The notes beneath the pieces were generated by a model, which searched no databases, was not told the origin of the DNA, and saw only the letters and a program-made list of their open reading frames with translations. A stretch of 64,000 nt of DNA from assembly GCA_938044775.1 (NCBI GenBank), contig CALIOE010000005.1, forward strand, positions 26,916-90,915, given 5' to 3'. Below, in pieces: positions 1 to 8,604 of this stretch. The translations under genes were made by a program, and so were the position numbers. Position 1 is the first letter of the stretch. Every line of letters begins with the position of its first letter. This stretch comes from an uncultured Rhizobiaceae group bacterium. GTDB taxonomy: Bacteria; Pseudomonadota; Alphaproteobacteria; Rhizobiales; Rhizobiaceae.

Positions 1-655
1 CCAGCACCTGGGGCAGCATATCTTTCGGTACGGATAACATGTCCAGCAGAACATCATCCCACTGGTTTTCACCAATGTTGTACATCAGCGTTCGGGCTGC
101 ATTGGTTGCATCGGTCACGTGGCGCGTACCGCCTGTCAAGCGCCAGATCAGAAAGCTGTCGACGGTTCCGAAAACCAGTTCACCAGCCTCGGCCCTTTTG
201 CGAACGCCGTCCACGTTCTCCAAAATCCAACGCACCTTGGTACCCGAGAAATACGGATCCAGCAGCAACCCGGAACGATCCGTGACCATTTCCTCATGGC
301 CGGCTTTCTTCATCTCGGCGCAAAAATCTGCAGTGCGCCGGTCCTGCCAGACAATCGCGTTGTGCACGGCCTTGCCGGTGGTCCGGTCCCACACGATTGT
401 GGTCTCACGCTGATTGGTGATGCCAATCGCCGTGATGTCTCCGGGCTTCAAACCAGCCCTGGAAATCGCGTCCCGACAGACCGCGACGACACTTTCCCAG
501 ATTTCCTCTGTGTCGTGTTCAACCCAACCCGACTTAGGAAAGTGCTGGGTGAATTCCTGCTGTGCAGCGGCAACAATTTTCTGGTCGTCGTCAAAGACGA
601 TGGCCCGCGATGATGTCGTTCCCTGATCAATCGCCAGTACGTACTTACCTGACAC
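1..655 (-). CDS. glpK: glycerol kinase, N-terminal part (cut by window edge)
   Basis: Glycerol kinase phosphorylates glycerol with ATP to sn-glycerol-3-phosphate in the cytoplasm. Read on the minus strand from a GTG at 655, the protein begins (M)[17 protein letters not shown], the first phosphate-binding motif of FGGY kinases, and continues with [14 protein letters not shown] (seen as VEHDTEEIW), IGITNQRET and WQDRRT, all characteristic of GlpK. About 218 residues are visible; the rest lies left of the window. The GTG start has a GGGAGGA ribosome site 6 bases upstream and no competing ATG. It diverges from the short-chain dehydrogenase at 721, with 65 bases between them. Identity is confident; regulation is not visible. 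Confidence 0.93.
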   Translation of the reverse strand, partial: MSGKYVLAIDQGTTSSRAIVFDDDQKIVAAAQQEFTQHFPKSGWVEHDTEEIWESVVAVCRDAISRAGLKPGDITAIGITNQRETTIVWDRTTGKAVHNAIVWQDRRTADFCAEMKKAGHEEMVTDRSGLLLDPYFSGTKVRWILENVDGVRKRAEAGELVFGTVDSFLIWRLTGGTRHVTDATNAARTLMYNIGENQWDDVLLDMLSVPKDMLPQVL

Positions 656-720
656 GGCTTCCTCCCGAATTCTTAATTGCAACCATAGGCAAAGCGTCCG
701 GCCTCGCCTAGATAGGGAAC

Positions 721-1479
721 ATGGAAAGTCCTGAACAAACTGCCGGTCGCAAGACGCTGGTTCTCACCGGTGCGAGCCGGGGCATTGGTCATGCTGCTGT
801 GCGTCGATTCTCAGCGCAGGGCTGGCGCGTGCTGACGCTTTCACGGCAGCCGTTCGACGAGGCCTGTCCCTGGCCCGAGGGCGCTGCCAGCCATGTACAG
901 GTCGACCTGGCGGACGCCGACAGTCTGGGCATGGCCGTCGCCGAAATCCGCAGCAAGCTCGAAGAGGAGGGCGGTCAGCTGCACGCCCTCGTCAACAACG
1001 CGGGCATCTCACCCAAGCTTGAGGGAGGCGTCCGTCCAAACTCGATCGATACGCCGATGCATATCTGGCGGCAGGTCTTTCAGGTCAACTTTTTTGCACC
1101 CATTTTGCTGGCGCGAGGTTTGCTGGCAGAACTGAAATCGGCGCAGGGCGCGATCGTCAATGTCACCTCCATCGCCGGTGGCCGCGTACATCCCTTTGCG
1201 GGAAGCGCTTATGCAACGTCAAAGGCTGCATTGGCCTCGCTGACTCGCGAGATGGCCGCCGACTTTGGGCCACACGGCATTCGCGTTAACGCAATCGCTC
1301 CCGGCGAGATCGACACCGCCATTCTGTCGCCGGGCACAGAAGACATGATTGTTGATATTCCGCTGGGACGCCTCGGGGCCACAAATGAAGTGGCCGACAC
1401 GATATTCTATCTGTGCTCGGAAGCCGCCAGCTATGTGAATGGCGCCGAGGTGCATGTCAATGGCGGGCAGCACGTATGA
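721..1479 (+). CDS. short-chain dehydrogenase/reductase (SDR)
   Basis: A classical SDR oxidoreductase of 252 residues with an NAD(P)-binding Rossmann fold. The cofactor loop TGASRGIG is at 16-23, NNAG at 92-95, and the catalytic Ser-Tyr-Lys set at S150, Y164 and K168 (YATSK). The C-terminal [12 protein letters not shown] is the usual SDR end. An AGGGAAC site precedes the ATG. The substrate cannot be read from sequence. It lies just upstream of mutM on the same strand, with a 15-base gap, so the two may be co-transcribed. In many rhizobia the ubiE gene neighbours mutM; it is not seen here. Confidence 0.9.
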   Translation: MESPEQTAGRKTLVLTGASRGIGHAAVRRFSAQGWRVLTLSRQPFDEACPWPEGAASHVQVDLADADSLGMAVAEIRSKLEEEGGQLHALVNNAGISPKLEGGVRPNSIDTPMHIWRQVFQVNFFAPILLARGLLAELKSAQGAIVNVTSIAGGRVHPFAGSAYATSKAALASLTREMAADFGPHGIRVNAIAPGEIDTAILSPGTEDMIVDIPLGRLGATNEVADTIFYLCSEAASYVNGAEVHVNGGQHV

Positions 1480-1494
1480 TGCTGTTTAAGCTCC

Positions 1495-2388
1495 ATGCCT
1501 GAACTGCCCGAAGTCGAAACGGTCCGCCGTGGGCTGGCACCGGTTGTTGAAGGCGCAGTCGTCAACCGGCTCGAATTGCGTCGATCTGATCTGCGATTTC
1601 CGTTTCCTGCTGATTTTCAAAAGGCGGTCGAGGGCCGGCGCATCGTCTCAATGGGACGACGGGCGAAGTATCTTTTGATGGACGTGGAGGGAAACCACGT
1701 CGTCATCATGCATCTTGGGATGTCGGGCTCGTTCCGAACCGAGCAGGCGACCAAAGAGGGTGCACCGGGCCTGTTTCATCATCAGCGATCCCGGCTTGAA
1801 CGCCACGATCATGTCGTCCTTCATCTGACCTGTGACGATGGTTCCCAGGCGCGTGTCATATATAATGATCCGCGGCGCTTTGGATTCATGCTGCTGTCGA
1901 CAAGGACGGAACTGGATGACCATCCCATGTTTAAGGGCCTGGGTGTCGAGCCTGTCGGCAACGCGCTCAATGCTGAAAAGCTGGCCGAAAAGCTGACCGG
2001 CAAAAAGGCACCCTTGAAAGCGGCGCTGCTTGACCAGCGGGTGATTGCGGGTCTGGGGAATATATATGTGTGCGAGGCACTGTGGCGCGCTGGGCTATCG
2101 CCAAAGCGTCAATGCCACACTCTCGTCAAAAAAACCGGCGCACCAACCATGCGGCTGCTTCGGTTGGTCGATGATATTCGAGATGTAATCCTGGAAGCCA
2201 TCGAGGCCGGCGGTTCATCTTTGCGTGATCATGCGCAAACCGACGGTACGCTCGGCTACTTTCAGCACTCTTTTGCAGCCTACGACCAGGAGGGCGAAAC
2301 CTGTTGCAAGGATTCCTGTTGCGGAAGGATCAAACGCATTGTTCAATCGGGCCGCAGCACATTTTATTGTTCCAGGTGCCAGCGTTGA
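1495..2388 (+). CDS. mutM: formamidopyrimidine-DNA glycosylase
   Basis: MutM (Fpg) excises 8-oxoguanine and formamidopyrimidines and nicks the abasic site, in base excision repair. The protein starts MPELPEVET, where Pro2 (after Met removal) is the Schiff-base nucleophile and Glu3 is catalytic. Length 297 is normal for alphaproteobacteria. The C-terminus has QSGRSTFYCSRCQ, the DNA-binding zinc finger. The first zinc knuckle reads C-x4-C (CCKDSC) rather than the C-x2-C of E. coli, a spacing I associate with rhizobial MutM. It sits in the conserved mutM / enoyl-CoA hydratase / rpsT / dnaA neighbourhood. Confidence 0.97.
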   Translation: MPELPEVETVRRGLAPVVEGAVVNRLELRRSDLRFPFPADFQKAVEGRRIVSMGRRAKYLLMDVEGNHVVIMHLGMSGSFRTEQATKEGAPGLFHHQRSRLERHDHVVLHLTCDDGSQARVIYNDPRRFGFMLLSTRTELDDHPMFKGLGVEPVGNALNAEKLAEKLTGKKAPLKAALLDQRVIAGLGNIYVCEALWRAGLSPKRQCHTLVKKTGAPTMRLLRLVDDIRDVILEAIEAGGSSLRDHAQTDGTLGYFQHSFAAYDQEGETCCKDSCCGRIKRIVQSGRSTFYCSRCQR

Positions 2389-2394
2389 GAGCCG

Positions 2395-2640
2395 ATGAAC
2401 ACGCGACCGCGCAAACCAGGTAAAGTCGTGCAGTCGATCAATATGTTTGGCGATACGATCTGTGTGGATTTGTTCGAACGAGATGATGGAACATTCGGTT
2501 TCGAGGAATACCGCCGCGATTCTGAAACAGGCGAAGGGTGGTTCCCAATCGGTCACTATTCGGGCAACGTCTTCGAAAATCTGGAGGAAGCGAGCTCGGC
2601 GGCACGGGAAAGTGTGGCATGGCTCGACAGTGAATTATGA
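2395..2640 (+). CDS. small conserved protein of unknown function
   Basis: An acidic protein of 81 residues beginning MNTRPRKPGKVV, seven bases after the mutM stop. It has no signal peptide, membrane segment or motif I recognise; aromatic and acidic residues dominate (for example FGFEEYRRD, WFPIGHYSG). Tight spacing between mutM and the enoyl-CoA hydratase (12 bases before the next start) suggests one transcript. Codon use matches its neighbours, which argues for a real gene. I can assign no function. Confidence 0.8.
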   Translation: MNTRPRKPGKVVQSINMFGDTICVDLFERDDGTFGFEEYRRDSETGEGWFPIGHYSGNVFENLEEASSAARESVAWLDSEL

Positions 2641-2652
2641 GGCTTTGCAAAT

Positions 2653-3426
2653 ATGGCGCATGAAACGATCAAAGTAGAGACCAATGGGCGGGTTGGTGTG
2701 ATCACATTACATCGACCCAAGGCACTCAACGCGCTGAACACGGCGCTGATGAAAGAGGTTGTTGAGGCCGCCCAGGCCTTTGACGCCAACGCCAATGTGG
2801 GCTGCATCATCATTACGGGTTCAGAAAAAGCCTTCGCTGCAGGAGCCGACATCAAGGAAATGCAGCCGCTTGATTATGTCAGCGCCTACAACCAGGATTT
2901 TTTTGCAGGATGGGATGATCTTTCGCGGGTGCGCAAGCCGATCCTGGCTGCAGTGGCCGGCTATGCTCTGGGAGGCGGGTGCGAACTGGCGATGATTTGC
3001 GACTTTATCATTGCGGCAGATACAGCAAAATTCGGGCAACCTGAGATCACCCTTGGTGTCATGCCGGGTATGGGAGGTTCGCAACGGCTGACCCGCTTTG
3101 TCGGTAAGTCAAAAGCGATGGACATGTGCCTCACCGGCCGCATGATGGACGCCGAAGAAGCTGAACGCTGCGGCCTCGTATCTCGCGTCGTGCCGGCAAA
3201 CGACCTTCTCGAGACGGCGCTGGAAGCGGCGGTCAAGATTGCAGATTTCTCACAGCCTTCTGTTGCCATGACCAAAGAGAGCGTGAACCGCTCCTACGAA
3301 ACGACTTTGCAGGAGGGCGTGCGCTTTGAACGCCGGCTTTTTCATGCATTGTTTACCACTGAGGATCAGGACGAGGGCATGAAGGCCTTTATCGAGAAGC
3401 GTTCACCACAATTCCGGAACAAGTAG
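2653..3426 (+). CDS. enoyl-CoA hydratase
   Basis: A crotonase-family enzyme of 257 residues that hydrates trans-2-enoyl-CoA to 3-hydroxyacyl-CoA in fatty-acid or amino-acid oxidation. The oxyanion-hole segments are [11 protein letters not shown] (about 57-67) and [12 protein letters not shown] (about 98-109). The two catalytic glutamates are expected at CELAM and in [12 protein letters not shown]. The ending [12 protein letters not shown] is typical of short-chain enoyl-CoA hydratases. It lies between mutM and rpsT, a conserved rhizobial order. It is a single-domain hydratase, not the FadB multifunctional form. Confidence 0.93.
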   Translation: MAHETIKVETNGRVGVITLHRPKALNALNTALMKEVVEAAQAFDANANVGCIIITGSEKAFAAGADIKEMQPLDYVSAYNQDFFAGWDDLSRVRKPILAAVAGYALGGGCELAMICDFIIAADTAKFGQPEITLGVMPGMGGSQRLTRFVGKSKAMDMCLTGRMMDAEEAERCGLVSRVVPANDLLETALEAAVKIADFSQPSVAMTKESVNRSYETTLQEGVRFERRLFHALFTTEDQDEGMKAFIEKRSPQFRNK

Positions 3427-3461
3427 AACGCGTAATAATTGAACGTGCCGGCAGTATTTGG

Positions 3462-3490
3462 TTGACACTTTTCAAGGTGCGGTCTAAATC
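3462..3490 (+). promoter_or_regulatory. candidate housekeeping promoter for rpsT
   Basis: TTGACA at 3462-3467 and TAAATC at 3485-3490 are separated by 17 bases, a near-consensus sigma-70 arrangement about 125 bases upstream of rpsT. Seen in sequence only; the start site is not known. Confidence 0.5.
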
Positions 3491-3617
3491 CGCCTCAAGA
3501 GCGGCTTTCCTTGGATTGCCGCCGCTTTTGTTTGGGCCTGCCGATCTCTCTTCAGGATGGTGGTTCCGCCCAAAAAAGCGATCAGCAAAGTCAAAATGAC
3601 AGACGAAAGGGCTTTTT

Positions 3618-3884
3618 ATGGCCAACACGACTTCGGCAAAGAAAGCCACGCGCAAAATGGCGCGGAAAACAGCGATCAACAAATCCCGCCGTACCTATTT
3701 GCGCGGCAACTTGCGGGCATTGGAAGAGGCCATTGCAAGTGGTGACAAAGCTGCAGCTGCCGAGCAGTTCAAACTGGTGCAGCCGATTGTCATGAAGTCG
3801 GCGAGCAAAGGCATCATTCACAAGAACACCGCTTCACGGAAGGTCTCACGCCTGTCAGCCCGAGTGAAGGCACTTGGCGCCTGA
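3618..3884 (+). CDS. rpsT: 30S ribosomal protein S20
   Basis: S20 binds 16S rRNA in the body of the small ribosomal subunit. The 88-residue basic protein begins [13 protein letters not shown] and has the characteristic [11 protein letters not shown] segment and the C-terminal [10 protein letters not shown]. An AAAGGG site precedes the ATG. It has its own likely promoter at 3462 and a strong terminator at 3943, so it is probably monocistronic. In rhizobia rpsT normally lies directly upstream of dnaA; here a rhodanese gene and about 720 bases of non-coding DNA separate them. Confidence 0.98.
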   Translation: MANTTSAKKATRKMARKTAINKSRRTYLRGNLRALEEAIASGDKAAAAEQFKLVQPIVMKSASKGIIHKNTASRKVSRLSARVKALGA

Positions 3885-3942
3885 TTTCCGCTGCGATGGT
3901 CCTGCGGACTGTGGCTGCCGGTAACAATTAGTGGTCGATTGA

Positions 3943-3974
3943 AACCCGCCCGGATATCCGAGGCGGGTTTTTTG
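3943..3974 (+). terminator. intrinsic terminator after rpsT
   Basis: An 8-bp perfect stem, AACCCGCC (3943-3950) with GGCGGGTT (3962-3969), is followed by a run of T. It lies 58 bases after the rpsT stop. Confidence 0.85.
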
Positions 3975-4609
3975 TTGCAGAGCACAAAATTGTTGATCGT
4001 CCAATGCACCGGTTGGCCGACCCTGACTGGCGAACAGTTCCAAATAGTGGACTCGCGACGCCAAAATAGCTCTGATCAATATGACATTTTCATGGCAAAA
4101 ATAATCGTTATATTTCAGAGACTTAAAGAGTAGTACAGAAACCCTGCCGTGTCGTAAACCAACCTTGCTTGTGCAATATGCGAGTCAAGAGGGTGCCAGG
4201 CGTTAATTTTTTTTGCCCGTCCCCATCCGGCATTGGCAGGGCTATTTGGGATTTGAATCGGACTGATTCATAAGCCTTTTTCAACCCTGTTTTTTTTGCG
4301 ACACACCCAAATTTTTTTATTTTGCGGCAACGAGAGACGGAATCTCCGCTGTACCGCCTTGTGTGCCCAAATGGCGCTGTGTATGTTCCTCGGCGAGAGC
4401 CGTATGGGGCTGAGACGCCAGAGTTTTTAAGGTGTTTGGCCTTCGTAAGGGGACTGTCAGCATATTTATTCGTGTTGTCTGATGTAACGAGTTTTACGGC
4501 TTTCTGCCGATTCTGATGCGACGCAAGTTGTACCAGTTGGGTGGGGCTCTCAAATGGGTAGACAGCTTGGCTTCGAAACATCCGTTTCGGGCAACACTAG
4601 AGGTTTGTG
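3975..4609. other. gene-free AT-rich stretch with T-tracts between rpsT and the rhodanese gene
   Basis: About 635 bases without a convincing gene. It has three long T-tracts near 4208-4215, 4291-4298 and 4312-4320 and is locally AT-rich. Short open frames on both strands have unlikely composition. I looked for DnaA boxes (TTATCCACA and close variants) and found none that match well; the nearest is TGTGCAATA at about 4170, one mismatch from the reverse consensus. It could hold a promoter or a small RNA, but I cannot show either. Confidence 0.5.
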
Positions 4610-5038
4610 ATGACATATGGCGGTGACGTTTCGCCCAACGAATGTTGGGAGATGTTGCAGGCGGAGAAATCCTCCGTCCTCGTCGATGTCCGAACACGGG
4701 CCGAGTGGGCTTTTGTCGGCACGCCTGTTTTGACGGACGGCAATGCGATGTTCATGCCGCTCGAATGGCAGGCATATCCGACAATGGAAGTCGATCCAGA
4801 ATTTGTACAGAAACTGGTTTCCGGGTTGGAGAACCGGGGACTGGGAAAGGACACCAAGATCTGCTTTCTGTGCCGCTCCGGCGTGCGCAGTCTCGCAGCG
4901 GCTAACGCCGTTGCAGCCGTTGGATACGCCAACACGTTTAACGTGACCGGTGGCTTCGAGGGTGACGCAGACGAAAACGGTCACAGGGGAAACCGGAACG
5001 GATGGAAATTCGACGGTTTGCCCTGGCGACAACAATAA
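4610..5038 (+). CDS. rhodanese-domain protein
   Basis: A single-domain rhodanese (sulfurtransferase-like) protein of 142 residues. The fold is marked by VLVDVRTRAEWAFVG near residues 23-37. The active-site loop CRSGVRS has the cysteine at about residue 88 that would carry a persulfide. The ATG at 4610 has AGAGG six bases upstream; an in-frame GTG at 4607 is less well placed. It lies alone between rpsT and dnaA, on the same strand as both. The sulfur acceptor cannot be read from sequence. Confidence 0.88.
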   Translation: MTYGGDVSPNECWEMLQAEKSSVLVDVRTRAEWAFVGTPVLTDGNAMFMPLEWQAYPTMEVDPEFVQKLVSGLENRGLGKDTKICFLCRSGVRSLAAANAVAAVGYANTFNVTGGFEGDADENGHRGNRNGWKFDGLPWRQQ

Positions 5039-5088
5039 GGCCCTAAGGGCAATTAAGGTCGAAGTCTGATCAACAGGCACGGCACCAT

Positions 5089-5107
5089 AAAAAAGGCGCG
5101 AAGCGCC
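5089..5107 (-). terminator. short GC hairpin with T-run on the minus strand
   Basis: GGCGC-GAA-GCGCC (5095-5107) is preceded on the plus strand by six A residues, which gives a stem plus U-run in the minus-strand reading. No minus-strand gene nearby needs it, so it may instead be a structured element in the dnaA leader. Confidence 0.35.
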
Positions 5108-5151
5108 ACTGCGGGTCGGGCCGATCGGTTCGACAGCTACAGGAGAGAAAA

Positions 5152-5229
5152 ATGAACATGTCTATGTGCGACACATCTATCCCGAGACTTTCTTCCCCGC
5201 TCCTGCCTTTTACAATCCGTCACGAATAG
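5152..5229 (+). CDS. possible 25-residue leader peptide upstream of dnaA
   Basis: A short frame starts at ATG 5152 behind a strong AGGAGAG site (5141-5147) and ends at TAG 5227-5229. The peptide begins MNMSMCDTSIPRLSS. It ends 103 bases before the dnaA start and lies after a GC hairpin at 5095. The ribosome site is better than the one for dnaA itself, which suggests a translated leader. No homology is recognised, and it could be a chance frame. Confidence 0.3.
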   Translation: MNMSMCDTSIPRLSSPLLPFTIRHE

Positions 5230-5332
5230 AGATTCCATCGCGCGCGATACGCACCCTGGGCCGAGCACAAATTCGGTTCAGCTGGTGTTGAATTTCGCAT
5301 GATGAACAGCGCGGTTCAAACGGACCGTTGGC

Positions 5333-7087
5333 ATGGAATACTCTTACTCATATGGCGGGCAAATGATGGGCACACAAAGCGGCAAGATTAGTGGACAGGC
5401 AGAATCAAAATCGGGAACAGCTGCTGTTCCCTCATCCGGAGACCAAAGACCAGCAGGGCGGTTCGGAACGGGGAAGGTTCCGGCAAGGATTGCAAGAACT
5501 CCGGTTCAAAACGGCGTAGATAAATCTCAGCTGCCGGCCAAACCGGCCCAGGTCGGGCCAACCATATCGCCGAAGGAACTTCAGAAGTGGGAACGCGTTC
5601 AGGCGCAATTGCGTGCCAGACTTGGCAACGAATCCTTCGACAGCTGGTTCGGGCGCTGTCGCCTTGAAACGGTTTCCAAGAGTCAGATTCTGGTTTCTGT
5701 TCCGACTCAGTTTCTGCGCAACTGGATTAAGACTCATTATCGCAAGATCTTGCTCGAGCTCTGGCAAAAGCAGCTGGCAGACATTCTGACCGTTGACGTA
5801 ATTGTGCGCAGTGCCGTGCGGGCGGCCAATGTTGCAGAGCCCGAGGACACGACCGATGCCAGCGGTCAGGCAACGACCCAGCGTACCATGCTGCCGCGTT
5901 CACAAGCCGGCGACGGCGGCGCGTATTCGCCACGTCCCCATGTTCCAGGAATGATCGGCAAACCCATCGGATCAGCAATGCCGGCACCTGGAATGCCACG
6001 TGGCATGGCCGACATATCGACAGTTGGGTTTGCCGGGTCACCGCTGGATCCGACCTTCACCTTCTCCACATTTGTCGAAGGCGCTTCCAACCGCATGGCC
6101 TGTGCGGCGGCGCGGTCGGTTGCAGAGGCTGATGGCGCGGCAATGCGGCGATTCAATCCGCTTTTCATCCATGCATCGGTGGGGCTTGGCAAGACCCATC
6201 TGCTCCAGGCGATTGCCTGGGCCGCCAACGAGCGCAATCATGGAGTAAAGATTCTCTATCTTACCGCCGAGTATTTCATGTGGCGCTTCGCCAGTGCCAT
6301 TCGTGATCAGGCGGCGTTGTCATTCAAAGAATCGCTGAGGGACATTGACCTTCTGCTGATCGACGACATGCAGTTTTTGCAGGGCAAGGCGATCCAGCAG
6401 GAATTCTGTCATCTGCTCAATGCGCTTATTGACAGCGCCAAACAGGTTGTCGTTGCGGCGGATCGTCCGCCTGCGGAACTTGAATCCCTGGATGCGCGGG
6501 TGCGTTCCCGGCTGCAGGGTGGTGTTGCTCTTGAAGTGAAGTCGCCGGAGCTGACGATGCGCCGCGAGATGCTGGAATTGCGCTGCCGCGAGGCCCAGCG
6601 TGATGATCCCAATCTCGACATAGCTCCCGGTGTCCTGGACTTTGTCGCCGCCAAAGTGTCTTCATCCGGCCGCGACGTTGAAGGGGCGTTCAACCAGCTG
6701 CTGGTTCAGCATCGTTTTTCTGAAGGTCCGGTCAATATGGATGCTGTCGAGAAGATGCTTGGCCACCTGGTCCAGGCCAGCGAGCAGCGCAGGGTACGTG
6801 TAGAAGACATTCAGAAGGTCGTTTCACGCCACTACAACGTGTCCAAGAACGATTTGCTCTCCAACCGCCGAACCCGGGTAATTGTGCGGCCACGCCAGAT
6901 TGCCATGTATCTGTCAAAGATTCTGACTCCACGCTCGCTTCCCGAGATTGGTCGCCGGTTTGGCGGGCGCGATCACACGACGGTTCTGCATGCCGTTCGC
7001 AAGATCGAAGGCATGTTGAAAGAGGACCCGAAACTGGCTCAGGAAATCGAGCTGCTGAAACGGTTGATCAACGATATGGGGCAGTAA
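5333..7087 (+). CDS. dnaA: chromosomal replication initiator protein DnaA
   Basis: DnaA binds DnaA boxes and opens the replication origin as an ATP-dependent oligomer. Domain I lies at about 80-160 and a proline- and glycine-rich domain II linker at about 165-240. The AAA+ domain spans about 240-475, with Walker [10 protein letters not shown] at 282-290 and Walker [10 protein letters not shown] at 340-348. The DNA-binding domain IV ends with [11 protein letters not shown] at 544-554. At 584 residues it is longer than the usual 450-510, because of an N-terminal extension of about 80 low-complexity residues. Other in-frame ATGs at 5363 and 5366 would shorten this only slightly, and none has a strong ribosome site. 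The usual GG before VGLGKT is AS here. Confidence 0.97.
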   Translation: MEYSYSYGGQMMGTQSGKISGQAESKSGTAAVPSSGDQRPAGRFGTGKVPARIARTPVQNGVDKSQLPAKPAQVGPTISPKELQKWERVQAQLRARLGNESFDSWFGRCRLETVSKSQILVSVPTQFLRNWIKTHYRKILLELWQKQLADILTVDVIVRSAVRAANVAEPEDTTDASGQATTQRTMLPRSQAGDGGAYSPRPHVPGMIGKPIGSAMPAPGMPRGMADISTVGFAGSPLDPTFTFSTFVEGASNRMACAAARSVAEADGAAMRRFNPLFIHASVGLGKTHLLQAIAWAANERNHGVKILYLTAEYFMWRFASAIRDQAALSFKESLRDIDLLLIDDMQFLQGKAIQQEFCHLLNALIDSAKQVVVAADRPPAELESLDARVRSRLQGGVALEVKSPELTMRREMLELRCREAQRDDPNLDIAPGVLDFVAAKVSSSGRDVEGAFNQLLVQHRFSEGPVNMDAVEKMLGHLVQASEQRRVRVEDIQKVVSRHYNVSKNDLLSNRRTRVIVRPRQIAMYLSKILTPRSLPEIGRRFGGRDHTTVLHAVRKIEGMLKEDPKLAQEIELLKRLINDMGQ

Positions 7088-7225
7088 GAACGGTTCGTGC
7101 CGAGGATCAGGTCCGGCGGGCCTGACCTCACCGGACAGGACATTCTGCGAACTTGAACAAAAGCGGTATTGCTGCGATCCTGATGCGACATTGCGCACAT
7201 CCGTTGCGGCGAGGGCCCGGCACCC

Positions 7226-8152
7226 ATGACCACCCATCTTTATACCCACGATGTTTTCACAGATCATCTGACACCAGACGGACACCCCGAACGGCCTGAC
7301 CGAATGCGTGCTGTTGCCAAGGCCCTTAGTGGTGCAACATTCGATTCCCTGGTGCGGCTCAATACGAAAGCAGCCGACGAAGCCACTTTTCTCTATGCCC
7401 ATCCGGAATCCTATGTGGACGGATTGCGCAGTCAGGTGCCGGAAGAGGGCCAGGTGCGCATCGATCCGGATACTGTCATGAGCCCAAAGACCTGGGATTG
7501 CGTGCGCCAGGCGGTGGGCGGCGGCCTGGCTGCTGTCGATGCTGTGTTTTCCGGGCAGGCGGACAACGCATTTCTGTGTGCCCGACCGCCAGGTCACCAT
7601 GCTGAAAAAGTCACCGCTATGGGTTTCTGCTTTCTCAACACCGCGGCGATTATGGCGCGGCATGCCCAAAAACAACACGGTGTCGAAAAAGTCGCCATCG
7701 TGGATTGGGATGTGCATCACGGCAACGGCACCCAGGACATCTTCTGGGGCGACGCTTCGGTTGCTTATTGCTCAACTCACCAAATGCCGCTGTTTCCAGG
7801 GTCCGGCGACAAAAACGAAACCGGTAAGGGCAACATCACCAACGCGCCTTTGTCGCCAGGCACAGGAGGGCAGGACTTCCGCGAGGCCTTCCGCAGCCGG
7901 ATATTGCCCGCATTGGAAGCCTTTGATCCGGATCTCGTCATTGTATCGGCGGGTTTCGATGCCCATCACCGGGACCCATTGGCCAACATAAATCTCGTAG
8001 AAGACGATTTTGACTGGGCTACCGGGAAACTGATGGATGTCGCGGACCGCCATTGCGACGGACGGCTGGTCAGTCTTCTGGAAGGTGGATATGACCTTGA
8101 GGGACTGGCCACATCAGCCGCGGCACATGTAAAGCGCCTGATGAACGGATAA
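7226..8152 (+). CDS. histone deacetylase family amidohydrolase
   Basis: A zinc-dependent deacetylase of the HDAC / acetylpolyamine amidohydrolase / AcuC superfamily, 308 residues. Active-site histidines are in PPGHHAE (H124, H125). Metal ligands appear in VDWDVHHGNG (D160, D162, H164) and the third aspartate in GFDAHHRDP. Substrates in bacteria include acetylpolyamines and acetyl-lysine; the sequence does not decide. It lies 66 bases before the xseB start. HDAC-like gene followed by xseB and dxs is an order I know from alphaproteobacteria. Confidence 0.92.
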   Translation: MTTHLYTHDVFTDHLTPDGHPERPDRMRAVAKALSGATFDSLVRLNTKAADEATFLYAHPESYVDGLRSQVPEEGQVRIDPDTVMSPKTWDCVRQAVGGGLAAVDAVFSGQADNAFLCARPPGHHAEKVTAMGFCFLNTAAIMARHAQKQHGVEKVAIVDWDVHHGNGTQDIFWGDASVAYCSTHQMPLFPGSGDKNETGKGNITNAPLSPGTGGQDFREAFRSRILPALEAFDPDLVIVSAGFDAHHRDPLANINLVEDDFDWATGKLMDVADRHCDGRLVSLLEGGYDLEGLATSAAAHVKRLMNG

Positions 8153-8218
8153 GTATTGCGATCCCTGCTGCAAGGCTTAGATGATAGGCAACAAGCAATC
8201 GGTGTCACGGAATGGAAT

Positions 8219-8464
8219 ATGGCAGATAACAACACAGACATCACCAAACTTGGTTTTGAAGAGGCGCTGGATCAGCTTGAGAAGATCGTCAATGATCTGG
8301 AGCGTGGCGATGTAAAGCTCGAAGAAAGCATTGCCATCTATGAGCGCGGCGAGGTGTTGAAAAAGCATTGTGCAATGTTGCTGAAGGCCGCCGAGGACAA
8401 AGTCGAGAAAATCCGGGTCGGAGCTGATGGATCAGCCAAAGGCTCGGAGCCGCTTGATGGATGA
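8219..8464 (+). CDS. xseB: exodeoxyribonuclease VII small subunit
   Basis: XseB is the small subunit that assembles around XseA to form exonuclease VII, a single-strand DNA exonuclease. The 81-residue protein starts [17 protein letters not shown] and has [12 protein letters not shown] and the helical segment [12 protein letters not shown] typical of the family. I chose ATG 8219 because the open frame extends upstream to 8156 with sequence unlike XseB. The xseA gene is not in the window. Confidence 0.95.
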   Translation: MADNNTDITKLGFEEALDQLEKIVNDLERGDVKLEESIAIYERGEVLKKHCAMLLKAAEDKVEKIRVGADGSAKGSEPLDG

Positions 8465-8604
8465 GTTCTGCGCATAATCTGCAGGAACACTGGTGCGGCA
8501 TTGCACCCCCGGTCCTTGATTCACAGGGTTAAGTGACTAGTCTGATTTGTCTGGAGCGAAGATCAGTTTGACACTCCTGGTGAAAATTTTCGGCTGAAAC
8601 AACA

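Noticed and set aside
4123..4581. Minus-strand frame of 152 codons between rpsT and the rhodanese gene
   Set aside because: Composition is driven by A/T tracts (lysine-rich runs), no ribosome site, no recognisable domain.
3885..5332. Possible replication origin next to dnaA
   Set aside because: No good DnaA boxes were found by eye; in studied alphaproteobacteria the origin is usually elsewhere. AT-rich tracts alone are not enough.
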